Below are positions 1 through 5,987 of a stretch of DNA of 36,432 nucleotides, in pieces. The stretch's first letter is position 1. Each line of letters begins with the position of its first letter. Origin of the DNA: a virus. Below the pieces are notes generated by a model. The model had not been told where the DNA came from and ran no database searches. It saw only the letters and a program-made list of their open reading frames with translations. The stretch covers positions 1-36,432 of the IMG/VR virus record IMGVR_UViG_3300036945_000926; one strand, written 5' to 3'. The translations under genes and the position numbers were made by a program.

Positions 1-12
1 ATGCCGCACACC
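1..12. repeat. 12-bp terminal direct repeat, left end (cos overhang candidate)
   Basis: The sequence ATGCCGCACACC is identical to the last 12 bases of the window. Twelve bases is the length of the 5' overhang made by lambda-type gpA/Nu1 terminase, and this genome has a gpA-type terminase. A 5' overhang filled in at both ends would appear as a 12-bp direct repeat. An assembly overlap is the alternative. Confidence 0.7.
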
Positions 13-15
13 CGT

Positions 16-29
16 ATGGGGCACCCCAT
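16..29. repeat. Short palindrome beside the cos end
   Basis: ATGGGG and CCCCAT form a perfect 6-bp inverted repeat separated by two bases, four bases inside the left terminal repeat. On the circular map it flanks the putative nick region on the HNH side. It could be an auxiliary packaging element or chance; no function can be assigned. Confidence 0.35.
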
Positions 30-71
30 GGGAAGGACCCGGTGGCAATAATGGATGTCCTTAGTTGCCTA

Positions 72-416
72 TCAATGCCCACCGATGACCTCCCCTCTTG
101 CCACACCCTTGACCAGCGTGTCCATGCTCTGATCTCCCAGTCCTTCGACCATGCTCTCGATGAACAGCGCCATTGTCCTGGCCGCCCACTCATACTGCTG
201 CGAGTACTCCCTCTTGCTCATGCTGCGGTGCAGCTCGTCGTGGCATGTCGAGCAGAGCGGCATGGTCCAATGGTCTGGAGCCTTCAGTGCCGTGCCTGAC
301 ATGCCGCCCGTGCCCTTGAAGTGGTGCGCCTGCACGCTGCGTTCGCTCTTGCAGCGAGCGCAGGGCAGGCTCGCTACCCACCGCAGGTAGCGCGGGCAGC
401 GCCACCTGGCGTTCAC
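72..416 (-). CDS. HNH-type nuclease (DUF968/Ref-like), next to cos
   Basis: A 114-aa protein with the layout Cys19-x2-Cys22, His31-His32, Cys55-x2-Cys58-His59 and His63. This is the zinc-binding beta-beta-alpha-metal nuclease pattern of DUF968 and Ref-type phage proteins. It starts at GTG (416) in a GTGA overlap with the Acb2-like gene. It is the last gene before the genome end, and on the circular map it lies directly upstream of the small terminase gene. HNH proteins in this position often assist cos cleavage and packaging. The alternative is a recombination-associated nuclease of the Ref type. The family call is from motif spacing; the packaging role is inferred from position. Confidence 0.75.
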   Translation of the reverse strand: MNARWRCPRYLRWVASLPCARCKSERSVQAHHFKGTGGMSGTALKAPDHWTMPLCSTCHDELHRSMSKREYSQQYEWAARTMALFIESMVEGLGDQSMDTLVKGVARGEVIGGH

Positions 417-703
417 ACAGGCTCGCTGGCGATCGCAGGACGTTCGTCCACACCGCCACCGCCGCCGGTGACGTCGACCATGCTCACCTCGGGCGGCTCG
501 CGACGCGCGATCGCCGCGTTCGCCCAGAACACAGCCTGCTCCACGTAGTTGATTGCCAGTGCCTGCTCCCGGCTTTCCGCAGTGAGACCGAGAATCTCTT
601 CAACGAGGTACTTCGCCTGGTCCCTGATCTTTTGGTAGCGCTCCATCTGATCGCCATGCGGGGCATGGTACGTGAATCTGTTGATCAGTTCTTTCGCGTC
701 CAT
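413..703 (-). CDS. Acb2-like anti-CBASS cyclic-nucleotide sponge
   Basis: A 96-aa protein whose first 70 residues match my recollection of the Acb2/Tad1 hairpin family: an N-terminal block RFTYHAPHGDQ, then ERYQKIRDQAK, an SREQALA block and the signature EQAVFWANAAIAR. Known Acb2 proteins of Pseudomonas phages and T4 (Vs.4) are about 90 aa, form hexamers and sequester cyclic di- and trinucleotides, which silences CBASS and related defences. Tyr12 lies where a ligand-contacting tyrosine is expected. The tail after residue 70 has a glycine run and looks disordered. ATG at 703 follows a clear GGAGG. The gene overlaps the HNH gene and lies in the early operon, as fits an anti-defence protein. Family membership is strong; which nucleotide it binds is unknown. 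Confidence 0.85.
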   Translation of the reverse strand: MDAKELINRFTYHAPHGDQMERYQKIRDQAKYLVEEILGLTAESREQALAINYVEQAVFWANAAIARREPPEVSMVDVTGGGGGVDERPAIASEPV

Positions 704-811
704 TTACGTTCCTCCAGTTGTGTCCTCGTGGCGTTATAGGCCGGGCCCGTCCCCGATGCCATCTGCTCCCTGCAGAACAGACGACAGACGAACCCGGCCC
801 AAGTCGCTACA

Positions 812-1162
812 TCAGACTCGGCTCGGCTTCCCACACGCACCCGGCGGGCCGGGGTCGGGCAGGTACGGATCGGACACCGGCGACCAGACGCCCACCCGGC
901 TGGTGGCATCCACGGCACGCACCCGAATGATCACCGAGACCAGCACTGGCAGGGTGAGCGTGGCTGAGCCGGTCGTCACCGTGCCCACGTCGATCCACGT
1001 GGTGCCGTTGTCCGTCGACTTCTGCACCTCGTAGTGGTGTACCGGGGCGCCCGTGGTCGGGGCTGCCCAGGTATAGGACTGGGTCATGGTGGTTGTCTGG
1101 GCGATGATCGTCAGCGGCGCCAGCAGGGCCAGTGCCGCCACGATCATGAACAGTCGTTTCAC
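812..1162 (-). CDS. Secreted single fibronectin-III-domain protein
   Basis: A 116-aa protein starting at GTG (1162), preceded by AAAGGAGT at ideal spacing. Residues 1-22 are a signal peptide: basic start, a hydrophobic core rich in Ala and Leu, and a cleavage site near Ala-Gln. The rest is one FN3-like beta-sandwich (YTWAAPTTG, HHYEVQKSTDNG, IRVRAVDA, GVWSPVSD) with a Pro/Gly-rich end. FN3 domains mediate binding to proteins or glycans. A separate exported FN3 protein in the early region, away from the tail genes, is unusual; it could act on the host envelope or be released. The domain call is from the strand pattern; the role is not known. Confidence 0.75.
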   Translation of the reverse strand: MKRLFMIVAALALLAPLTIIAQTTTMTQSYTWAAPTTGAPVHHYEVQKSTDNGTTWIDVGTVTTGSATLTLPVLVSVIIRVRAVDATSRVGVWSPVSDPYLPDPGPPGACGKPSRV

Positions 1163-1191
1163 GTCGACTCCTTTCGCTCGCGGTTGCGGTG

Positions 1192-1497
1192 TCACGCGAC
1201 ACCATTCAGGGGGATCGGGTTCACCTTGTGCATCTCGAGATCGACCTCGACGTCTTCGAGGATCTCGGCCAGCTTCTGCTCGACGGCCTCGCGACCGACA
1301 ATCTGGATCAGGGACGCGCCCGCCAGCATCAGGCTGGCCGCTTCGTGTGCCAGCTGGTCGACGTCCGCGTGACTGCGGCGCGTCTAGGCGATTCCTGAGA
1401 TCGCATCGGCGCACGCCTCCTGCACGATGCTGAGTTGAGCGAGCGCACCCCACGCGCCTATCGATTGCTCCACCAGGTCCTGCAGCCGCTTCTCCAT
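1192..1497 (-). pseudogene. Reading frame interrupted by an in-frame amber codon
   Basis: One frame runs from ATG 1497 (after AGGAGG at good spacing) for 37 codons to a TAG at 1384-1386, then continues open for 63 codons to TGA at 1192-1194. The second part has ordinary helical protein character (SLMLAGASLIQIVGREAVEQKL, then an acidic stretch) but no good ribosome binding site of its own; its first ATG is about 18 codons in. The simplest reading is a single gene of about 100 codons broken by a nonsense mutation or a sequencing error. Suppressed readthrough is possible. TAG is a normal stop for the capsid and integrase genes, so the whole genome is not recoded. Confidence 0.6.
1384..1497 (-). 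CDS. 37-aa product ending at the amber codon
   Basis: This is the part of the interrupted frame that would be made without suppression: 37 residues, mostly one amphipathic helix. The start has a strong AGGAGG six bases upstream and lies two bases after the stop of the preceding gene, so it is probably translated. No family is recognised. It may be a genuine small protein rather than a fragment. Confidence 0.5.
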   Translation of the reverse strand: MEKRLQDLVEQSIGAWGALAQLSIVQEACADAISGIA

Positions 1498-1499
1498 GA

Positions 1500-1916
1500 T
1501 CAGCCTCCTGCCACGAAGCCGAAGACGGCCTCCTGCTCGGCGTCCAGGTTGATCTCGTGCTGGGCGTTCTCGAGGGCGATGACCAGGGGCACGCCGTGGG
1601 TGATCGTCGTCAGGTCGCGCACCAGAGCGTCCGAGTACGGCATGCGGGCGACGAAGCAAAAGTCGCCTTTCTTCTTCGCGCCCCACGGCGGAGCAATCGT
1701 GCAGGGCACGTCGGACAGCGTGTGATCGCGGCCGCCGCCGTCCTTCAGCGCGACACCAAGCAGGGCGGTACGCTCGAAGAGGGCGGCCACGGCCAGGGCG
1801 ATGGCGGAGTTTGCCTGGACGGCGAAGCGCACTTCGACCACGCGCTTGTCGCCGCCGTCCTCGGCGGGGTCGTTGCTGACGGTCCAGTGCTTGAGCCACC
1901 CGGTGCTGGTTCTCAT
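1500..1916 (-). CDS. Unknown 138-aa early protein
   Basis: ATG at 1916 overlaps the ParB-like stop as ATGA and follows GGAGG at good spacing; the longer frame upstream is ParB antisense or out-of-frame noise. The protein reads as a mixed alpha/beta single domain with strands around VVEVRFAVQA and GVPLVIALENA and a basic WGAKKKGDFCFVARM segment. No signal peptide or membrane segment is seen. I do not recognise the family. Tight coupling to the ParB-like gene suggests shared expression and perhaps a shared pathway. Confidence 0.75.
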   Translation of the reverse strand: MRTSTGWLKHWTVSNDPAEDGGDKRVVEVRFAVQANSAIALAVAALFERTALLGVALKDGGGRDHTLSDVPCTIAPPWGAKKKGDFCFVARMPYSDALVRDLTTITHGVPLVIALENAQHEINLDAEQEAVFGFVAGG

Positions 1917-3514
1917 ACCGTGCCTCCATCTTCGGTTTCGGCAGCGTCGCCGGCGGCGACCTTGGCCGCGGCCACTTCGCGCATTTGCGCGATCGAGAAT
2001 CCGAACGCCTTGGCGACCGCGAAGGCGCGCTCTTCGGCCGCTTCGTCGTCTTGGTAGCAGACCGCGACTTCGAGCGACGAAAACAGCGCCATATCGAGGA
2101 GCAGGCCCCATTTCTCGCGCGTGTTGAGGGTCTGCAGGTAGGCCTGAGGGGATTCGTTCTCTTCGCTGTCTTCGAGGCCCCTGAGGTTTCGGACGGGCCT
2201 CCAGCCGTCGGCCTCGTTGATGAGCATGGTCACCAGGGCGTCGCCGTCATTCAGGAGCAGGTCGTAGGCGCCCGCGTCCACGACTGCCAGGATGTCGGTG
2301 AGTGCCTGCTCGTCTACCCGGTCGTCCATCTCCGCCTGCCGCTTCCGATCAGCGGCGGTCGGAGACGCCACCGGGCCACCCTTCGCCGCCGCCTTGGCCC
2401 TGGCCTTCTCTTCCTTCGCGGCGATCAATGCCTCGACGTCCTTCTTGCGGTACAGGTGATGGATATTGCCCTGGCCGTCGACGGCGACAAATTCCTCGGG
2501 AGGCTTCTTGCCGACGAACGCGCGCCAGGTCTTGCCCTTGGTCCGGTACTGCCCGTCGGTACCGTCAGCCTCGACCCAGGGGCTCGACCATTTGAGATGG
2601 CCGGAGCCGTCGGGGAACGCCTTGGCCGCCTGCGGCGCCGTCAGGGCCGACAGGCCCTCGTCCTTCGCCGCGGCGATCAGGCGCTCGGCGGCAGCGGCCC
2701 GCTTGCCGTCGAAACAGGTGGGGTACGTGCAGACGTCGTCGCCGTCGGTCGCAACCACGTCGCCGAACAGGTCGGTCTGGTTGCCGGTGCGGTGCTGGCA
2801 GTCGCCGCAGGCGCCGGCCACGGGCACCAGCGTGCGGTCGTTGACGTCGAATGGGGCAAGCTCGAGCGCCAGCATGTAGCGGTCGTGGATCATGCGCTTC
2901 GCCTTGGCGAAGGAAAGCGGCTCGAAGCGGTCCTCGTCCCATTCGGGGTGGGCCACCTTTAGGATTTCGTCCGTCGCTTCCTCGCGCTGGCGCTGGCCGG
3001 GGATGCGGCCGATCAGCACCGCCACGGACACGTCGAGGCGGCCGCTCTTCAGGGCCTCCTGGGCGGCCTCAGGCAGGTCGAGGAGTTTCAGGCGGCCGCA
3101 GACGTGGCTGCGGTCGCGCCCGACCCTCAGGGCGATCTCCTCGACCGTCTGGCCGTGCTCCAGCCACACCCGGTACGCCTCGGCTTCGTCGATCTCGGTC
3201 AGGTCCTCCCGTTGGAGGTTCTCGGCCATGGCCATGTCGTAGGCGGTTGGTACGTCGACGTGACGCACAATCACCGGCACCGTCTCCAGGCGTGCCTCAC
3301 GGGCTGCCGACAGCCGGCGGTGGCCGCACACCACCTCGAGGCCGTCTTCGGTGTGGCGAACAACCAGCGGCTGCAGGATACCGACCGTGCGCACACTCTC
3401 GATCAGGGAGTCCAGAGCTTCCTCGTTGCGTTCGCGACGTGGATTCCACGTGGCCTCCCGAATATTACTCGGGGCGACGTTGATCTGAGCACCATCAGGG
3501 GCAATGGTCTTCAT
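1913..3514 (-). CDS. Large ParB/Spo0J-like DNA-binding protein
   Basis: A 533-aa protein. Residues 1-110 form a ParB N-terminal domain with the nucleotide-binding signatures CGHRRLSAAREA and MAENLQREDLTEIDEAEAY. A KorB/ParB helix-turn-helix follows (QTVEEIALRVGRDRSHVCGRLKLL). Around residues 230-270 there is a Cys-rich insert (CGDCQHRTGN, then VCTYPTCF) that may bind zinc, and the last 250 residues are unlike chromosomal ParB. There is no ParA ATPase gene in the window, so plasmid-style partition is unlikely; phage ParB-like proteins of this size are more often linked to replication or transcription. It heads the last part of the early operon. The ParB core is certain; the job is not known. 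Confidence 0.9.
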   Translation of the reverse strand: MKTIAPDGAQINVAPSNIREATWNPRRERNEEALDSLIESVRTVGILQPLVVRHTEDGLEVVCGHRRLSAAREARLETVPVIVRHVDVPTAYDMAMAENLQREDLTEIDEAEAYRVWLEHGQTVEEIALRVGRDRSHVCGRLKLLDLPEAAQEALKSGRLDVSVAVLIGRIPGQRQREEATDEILKVAHPEWDEDRFEPLSFAKAKRMIHDRYMLALELAPFDVNDRTLVPVAGACGDCQHRTGNQTDLFGDVVATDGDDVCTYPTCFDGKRAAAAERLIAAAKDEGLSALTAPQAAKAFPDGSGHLKWSSPWVEADGTDGQYRTKGKTWRAFVGKKPPEEFVAVDGQGNIHHLYRKKDVEALIAAKEEKARAKAAAKGGPVASPTAADRKRQAEMDDRVDEQALTDILAVVDAGAYDLLLNDGDALVTMLINEADGWRPVRNLRGLEDSEENESPQAYLQTLNTREKWGLLLDMALFSSLEVAVCYQDDEAAEERAFAVAKAFGFSIAQMREVAAAKVAAGDAAETEDGGTV

Positions 3515-3524
3515 GCTGGACCTT

Positions 3525-3806
3525 TCAGGGAAGCGCCAGGTAGCCCTGGCCGGTTTGCTTGTCGAACCTGGCCACGGGGGCCAGCCAGTACCGTTTCACC
3601 CGGCACTTCTCGCCATGCCGATTGACAACGTCGACCAGCTCGTCCGCGACCTGTAGGCGCTCGCAGCCGCGCCCGTTCTTGATGTCGTTGATGCAGCGCG
3701 CCAACCTGGTGATGCCCAGCTCGTCGTAGGCCTGGAGCGAGGTGATGTCCCCCCGCGCTCGCATCCATTCGATCACCTGCCGGTTTTGGTTCTTGTGGTC
3801 GCTCAC
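3525..3806 (-). CDS. Winged helix-turn-helix protein
   Basis: A 93-aa protein with the pattern NRQVIEWMRARGDITSLQAYDELGITRLARCINDIK, typical of the small phage winged-helix proteins in which the first helices are followed by a recognition helix at about residues 30-45. The C-terminal half is basic with a YWLAP end. GTG at 3806 overlaps the previous stop as GTGA and follows AGGAG. It probably binds DNA as an early regulator or replication accessory. Target sites cannot be read from the sequence. Confidence 0.8.
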   Translation of the reverse strand: MSDHKNQNRQVIEWMRARGDITSLQAYDELGITRLARCINDIKNGRGCERLQVADELVDVVNRHGEKCRVKRYWLAPVARFDKQTGQGYLALP

Positions 3807-4021
3807 GTCGGCTCCTCACGGGCCTGGCCGGTGAAGGCCTTCATCATGCTCCGGGTGGCGTCGATGCGAACCTGGGCGCGGCCTTTGATCACGGCGAGCA
3901 GGCGGTCGTGGGCTTCGGGGTCTGAGGGGTACTCGAGAGCCATCACGAGCAGCGCTTCCAGGTCGCGCAGGCGCTCGGAATCGCTCGGAGTCGACGGGTT
4001 GTCGTCGCGGCCGTGTGACAT
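3803..4021 (-). CDS. Small unknown protein, 72 aa
   Basis: ATG at 4021 forms a TGATG overlap with the preceding membrane-protein gene and has a GGGGG run upstream. The product is charged and helical, with an acidic/serine N-terminus (SHGRDDNPSTPSDSERLRD) and a basic second half. There is no membrane segment and no recognised family. Retention in a chain of overlapping genes supports it as real. Confidence 0.65.
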   Translation of the reverse strand: MSHGRDDNPSTPSDSERLRDLEALLVMALEYPSDPEAHDRLLAVIKGRAQVRIDATRSMMKAFTGQAREEPT

Positions 4022-4644
4022 CACAGCACCCCCGCGATGAAGGCCGGGGAGGCGACGGCGATCAGCACGCCGATGACGACCAAAGCGGCCACGACCCACA
4101 GCCAGGCCGGGAGGCTGTCGCACGGAGGTTCGTCCGCCACGAGGTTCATCAGGGACCTGGAGGCCTGCATGGCGCCCTGGTGACGCTCTCTCCAGGCTCG
4201 CATCTCCGGGTTTTCGGCGAAGGGGATGTCTTTCCACTCGTTCTCCACGGCGCGGAACGGCGCGAGTGGGTCTATTTCGGCCACCATCTTGCGCTGCCAG
4301 TCGCGAAAAGTGGCCGGCGCCAGCGCCTTGTCTGCGGCAGCCAGAAGCTCCAGGTCGCGGATGTGCCCGTAGGTGACGGCCCGGGGCGCCCCCGCGACTG
4401 TTCCACGGGGAACTGTGATCGTCTGGAACTCGAGGCCGGACGTCACGCGGTCGGTCGGGACCCACTTCCAGCGGATGCCCTTGTACTGGCCCCGCAGCGA
4501 ATCGTAGGGCCGCACGTTCTCGAGGCGCGCCAGCCGCTCCCCCAGCTTGGCCGACTCGGATTCCGAGAGGTCCCGGGACGTCAGCAGCAGGCCCACCAGG
4601 TCAGGCTTGCCGTCTTCCTGCTCGACAACGATCTGCCTGATCAT
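4021..4644 (-). CDS. Tail-anchored membrane protein, 207 aa
   Basis: The start is placed at ATG 4644 after GGGGG with a 5-base spacer, rather than 13 codons upstream. The first 175 residues are soluble, with several Trp/Arg-rich stretches (YKGIRWKWVPTDRV; ENEWKDIPFAENPEMRAWRERH). The protein ends in one hydrophobic helix of about 28 residues (LPAWLWVVAALVVIGVLIA). This topology puts the domain in the cytoplasm anchored to the inner membrane. The family is not recognised. A membrane anchor in an early operon could mean superinfection exclusion or replication tethering, but nothing in the sequence decides this. Confidence 0.75.
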   Translation of the reverse strand: MIRQIVVEQEDGKPDLVGLLLTSRDLSESESAKLGERLARLENVRPYDSLRGQYKGIRWKWVPTDRVTSGLEFQTITVPRGTVAGAPRAVTYGHIRDLELLAAADKALAPATFRDWQRKMVAEIDPLAPFRAVENEWKDIPFAENPEMRAWRERHQGAMQASRSLMNLVADEPPCDSLPAWLWVVAALVVIGVLIAVASPAFIAGVL

Positions 4645-4646
4645 CG

Positions 4647-4805
4647 CTACCCCCTCAGTCCGGTTGCGAGGTGCCAACGCCATTTGGCCGCGGTGATGGC
4701 CCCCACGACCGTGAGGACGGCTCCCACTACCCCAGCAGACCAGACGGCGGCCACCAGCGGGTCGATGCGCCTCTGGGCGGCTGGGGATCTCCAGTGGGCG
4801 GTCAC
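4647..4805 (-). CDS. Small membrane protein, 52 aa, GTG start
   Basis: The frame starts at GTG 4805, which overlaps the stop of the upstream gene as GTGA and follows GGAG with a 6-base spacer; it ends at TAG 4647. The product has one hydrophobic helix (PLVAAVWSAGVVGAVLTVV) flanked by Arg-rich ends, giving a small single-pass protein. It lies directly before the tail-anchored protein gene and has the same coupling style as its neighbours, which supports it although it is short. Function is unknown. Confidence 0.65.
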   Translation of the reverse strand: MTAHWRSPAAQRRIDPLVAAVWSAGVVGAVLTVVGAITAAKWRWHLATGLRG

Positions 4806-5104
4806 GGCCGACTCCTGATGCAGTCGATGAGCTTGACCAGCAGACGGTTGGTCTCTTCCTGCTTGGCCAACATTCGATCGAACGTCACCCAGGGTGCCCT
4901 GTTGAGGCTGAAGGCGTCCTGCTTGTGGATCGCCTGGTAGTCGACGGGGGTAGGCGCCGGTGGGGCCTCACCTACCAGGCGGCTCCCGATGATGTGAGAA
5001 TCACCCGCTGGGCAATTCAGCCAGGCCTGCATGTCGGTCCAGTTGCAGCGCGCTGCAACAAAGGCCCGTTCCATCAGCCACAGTTCGCGACGGGTGAGGT
5101 TCAT
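4802..5104 (-). CDS. Unknown 100-aa protein, shares an N-terminal motif with its neighbour
   Basis: ATG at 5104 overlaps the previous stop as ATGA. The N-terminus MNLTRRELWLMERAFVAAR resembles the internal LTAREKWLMEQAYLAG segment of the gene immediately upstream, and in both a Trp-Leu pair follows soon after (MQAWLNC; CAEWLQS). The two adjacent genes therefore look like diverged duplicates of one short helical motif. The C-terminal part is helical (RMLAKQEETNRLLVKLIDCIR). No known family is recognised. Confidence 0.7.
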   Translation of the reverse strand: MNLTRRELWLMERAFVAARCNWTDMQAWLNCPAGDSHIIGSRLVGEAPPAPTPVDYQAIHKQDAFSLNRAPWVTFDRMLAKQEETNRLLVKLIDCIRSRP

Positions 5105-5739
5105 TCCACACCGCCGTTCCACTGCAGCTCTTCCGGTTTCACTTCGACGAACGAGAGGACGCTGGATGAAGGGACCACGTAGGTGCGACATCCGTCCTCT
5201 TTGGCCGCCATCTCGGCCACTTTGCGGGCCTCGCTGTGGCTGAGATGCGGCCCCTTCACGCGACGGGCGTTGATCACGTAGTGGCCGTAGTTGACCACCC
5301 GATGACGACCGAGGAGCTCGGTGGTCCCCATGAAGGCAATCGACGAGTACTCAGCCAGGGATTGCTCGATTGAGATCGGGTGGAGTGGCTTCACGAGGTC
5401 GGGGAAAGTCGCAGCCGACTGCAGCCACTCTGCGCACGTGCGGCGCCGGGCGGATGGATGCTCCCTTGTCGGGACCCCGTTGTCGTCGCCGGCCAGGTAC
5501 GCCTGCTCCATCAGCCATTTCTCTCGGGCGGTCAGCTTGCTGGTCATCTCTCCCCCTTGGGGTGATTGGTGGTAGCCATGGTGGCCATTTGATCCTGGCC
5601 GGCGGTGGGCGTTGCCCAGGCCGCGCGAGCCGCATTCCGCCTCGACCCATGCGTCCATCTGGCGGTCCAGCCAATCCAGGCGGCTGAACAACAGGCTCGG
5701 GAGCCAGGGTGTGACTGCTTGGCGGTGCTCCGTAGTCAC
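5101..5739 (-). CDS. Unknown protein, 212 aa or 148 aa, two possible starts
   Basis: GTG at 5739 overlaps the upstream stop as GTGA and follows GGAGG, giving 212 aa. A second in-frame ATG at 5547 has its own strong GGGGGAGAG and would give 148 aa. The first 64 codons include a plausible helix (LDWLDRQMDAWVEAE) and then a His/Gly-rich low-complexity linker. The shared core starts with LTAREKWLMEQAYLAG and ends in a compact alpha/beta region (VVNYGHYVINARRVKGP; SEARKVAEMAAKEDGC). Both products may be made. No family is recognised. Confidence 0.65.
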   Translation of the reverse strand: MTTEHRQAVTPWLPSLLFSRLDWLDRQMDAWVEAECGSRGLGNAHRRPGSNGHHGYHQSPQGGEMTSKLTAREKWLMEQAYLAGDDNGVPTREHPSARRRTCAEWLQSAATFPDLVKPLHPISIEQSLAEYSSIAFMGTTELLGRHRVVNYGHYVINARRVKGPHLSHSEARKVAEMAAKEDGCRTYVVPSSSVLSFVEVKPEELQWNGGVE

Positions 5740-5987
5740 CGCATACCTCCCTGGCTGGCAGGTTTCCCCGGCTCCCCAGGTCCTTCTTCGCGCTCCCAGG
5801 GCAGCGTGTAGCCGTCCTGCTGCCACACCGACCAGTCCACGAAGCCGCCCACGCCGTGCTTGCCCTCGAGGTGCCGCAGGTTCGCCATCAGCTGGTCTTT
5901 GGTCAGGTGCCCCATCACGAACCTCGCCTGCTGCTCGATTGCCGCGCGGTGGTAGGCCTCAAGGCCCGGGTGCTTCGGATCGGTCAA
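5736..5987 (-). CDS. Unknown 83-aa protein, TTG start
   Basis: TTG at 5987 overlaps the stop of the replication-type gene as TTGA, the coupled form seen throughout this operon, with GGGAGAG upstream. The product is hydrophilic, with a helical first half (HRAAIEQQARFVMGHLTKDQL) and a Gly/Pro/Glu-rich tail that is probably disordered. No domain is recognised. It is probably real because of its position between two coupled genes. Confidence 0.6.
   Translation of the reverse strand: MTDPKHPGLEAYHRAAIEQQARFVMGHLTKDQLMANLRHLEGKHGVGGFVDWSVWQQDGYTLPWEREEGPGEPGKPASQGGMR

Noticed and set aside
739-799. GGCCGGG/CCCGGCC inverted repeat between the FN3 and Acb2-like genes
   Set aside because: Only 7 bp with a 47-base loop and no T-tract; too weak for a terminator or RNA gene.
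685-918. Possible 25-residue minus-strand frame ending inside the Acb2-like gene
   Set aside because: It starts at an ATG after GGGAG but overlaps the Acb2 ribosome site and start, and its short product has no protein-like pattern.
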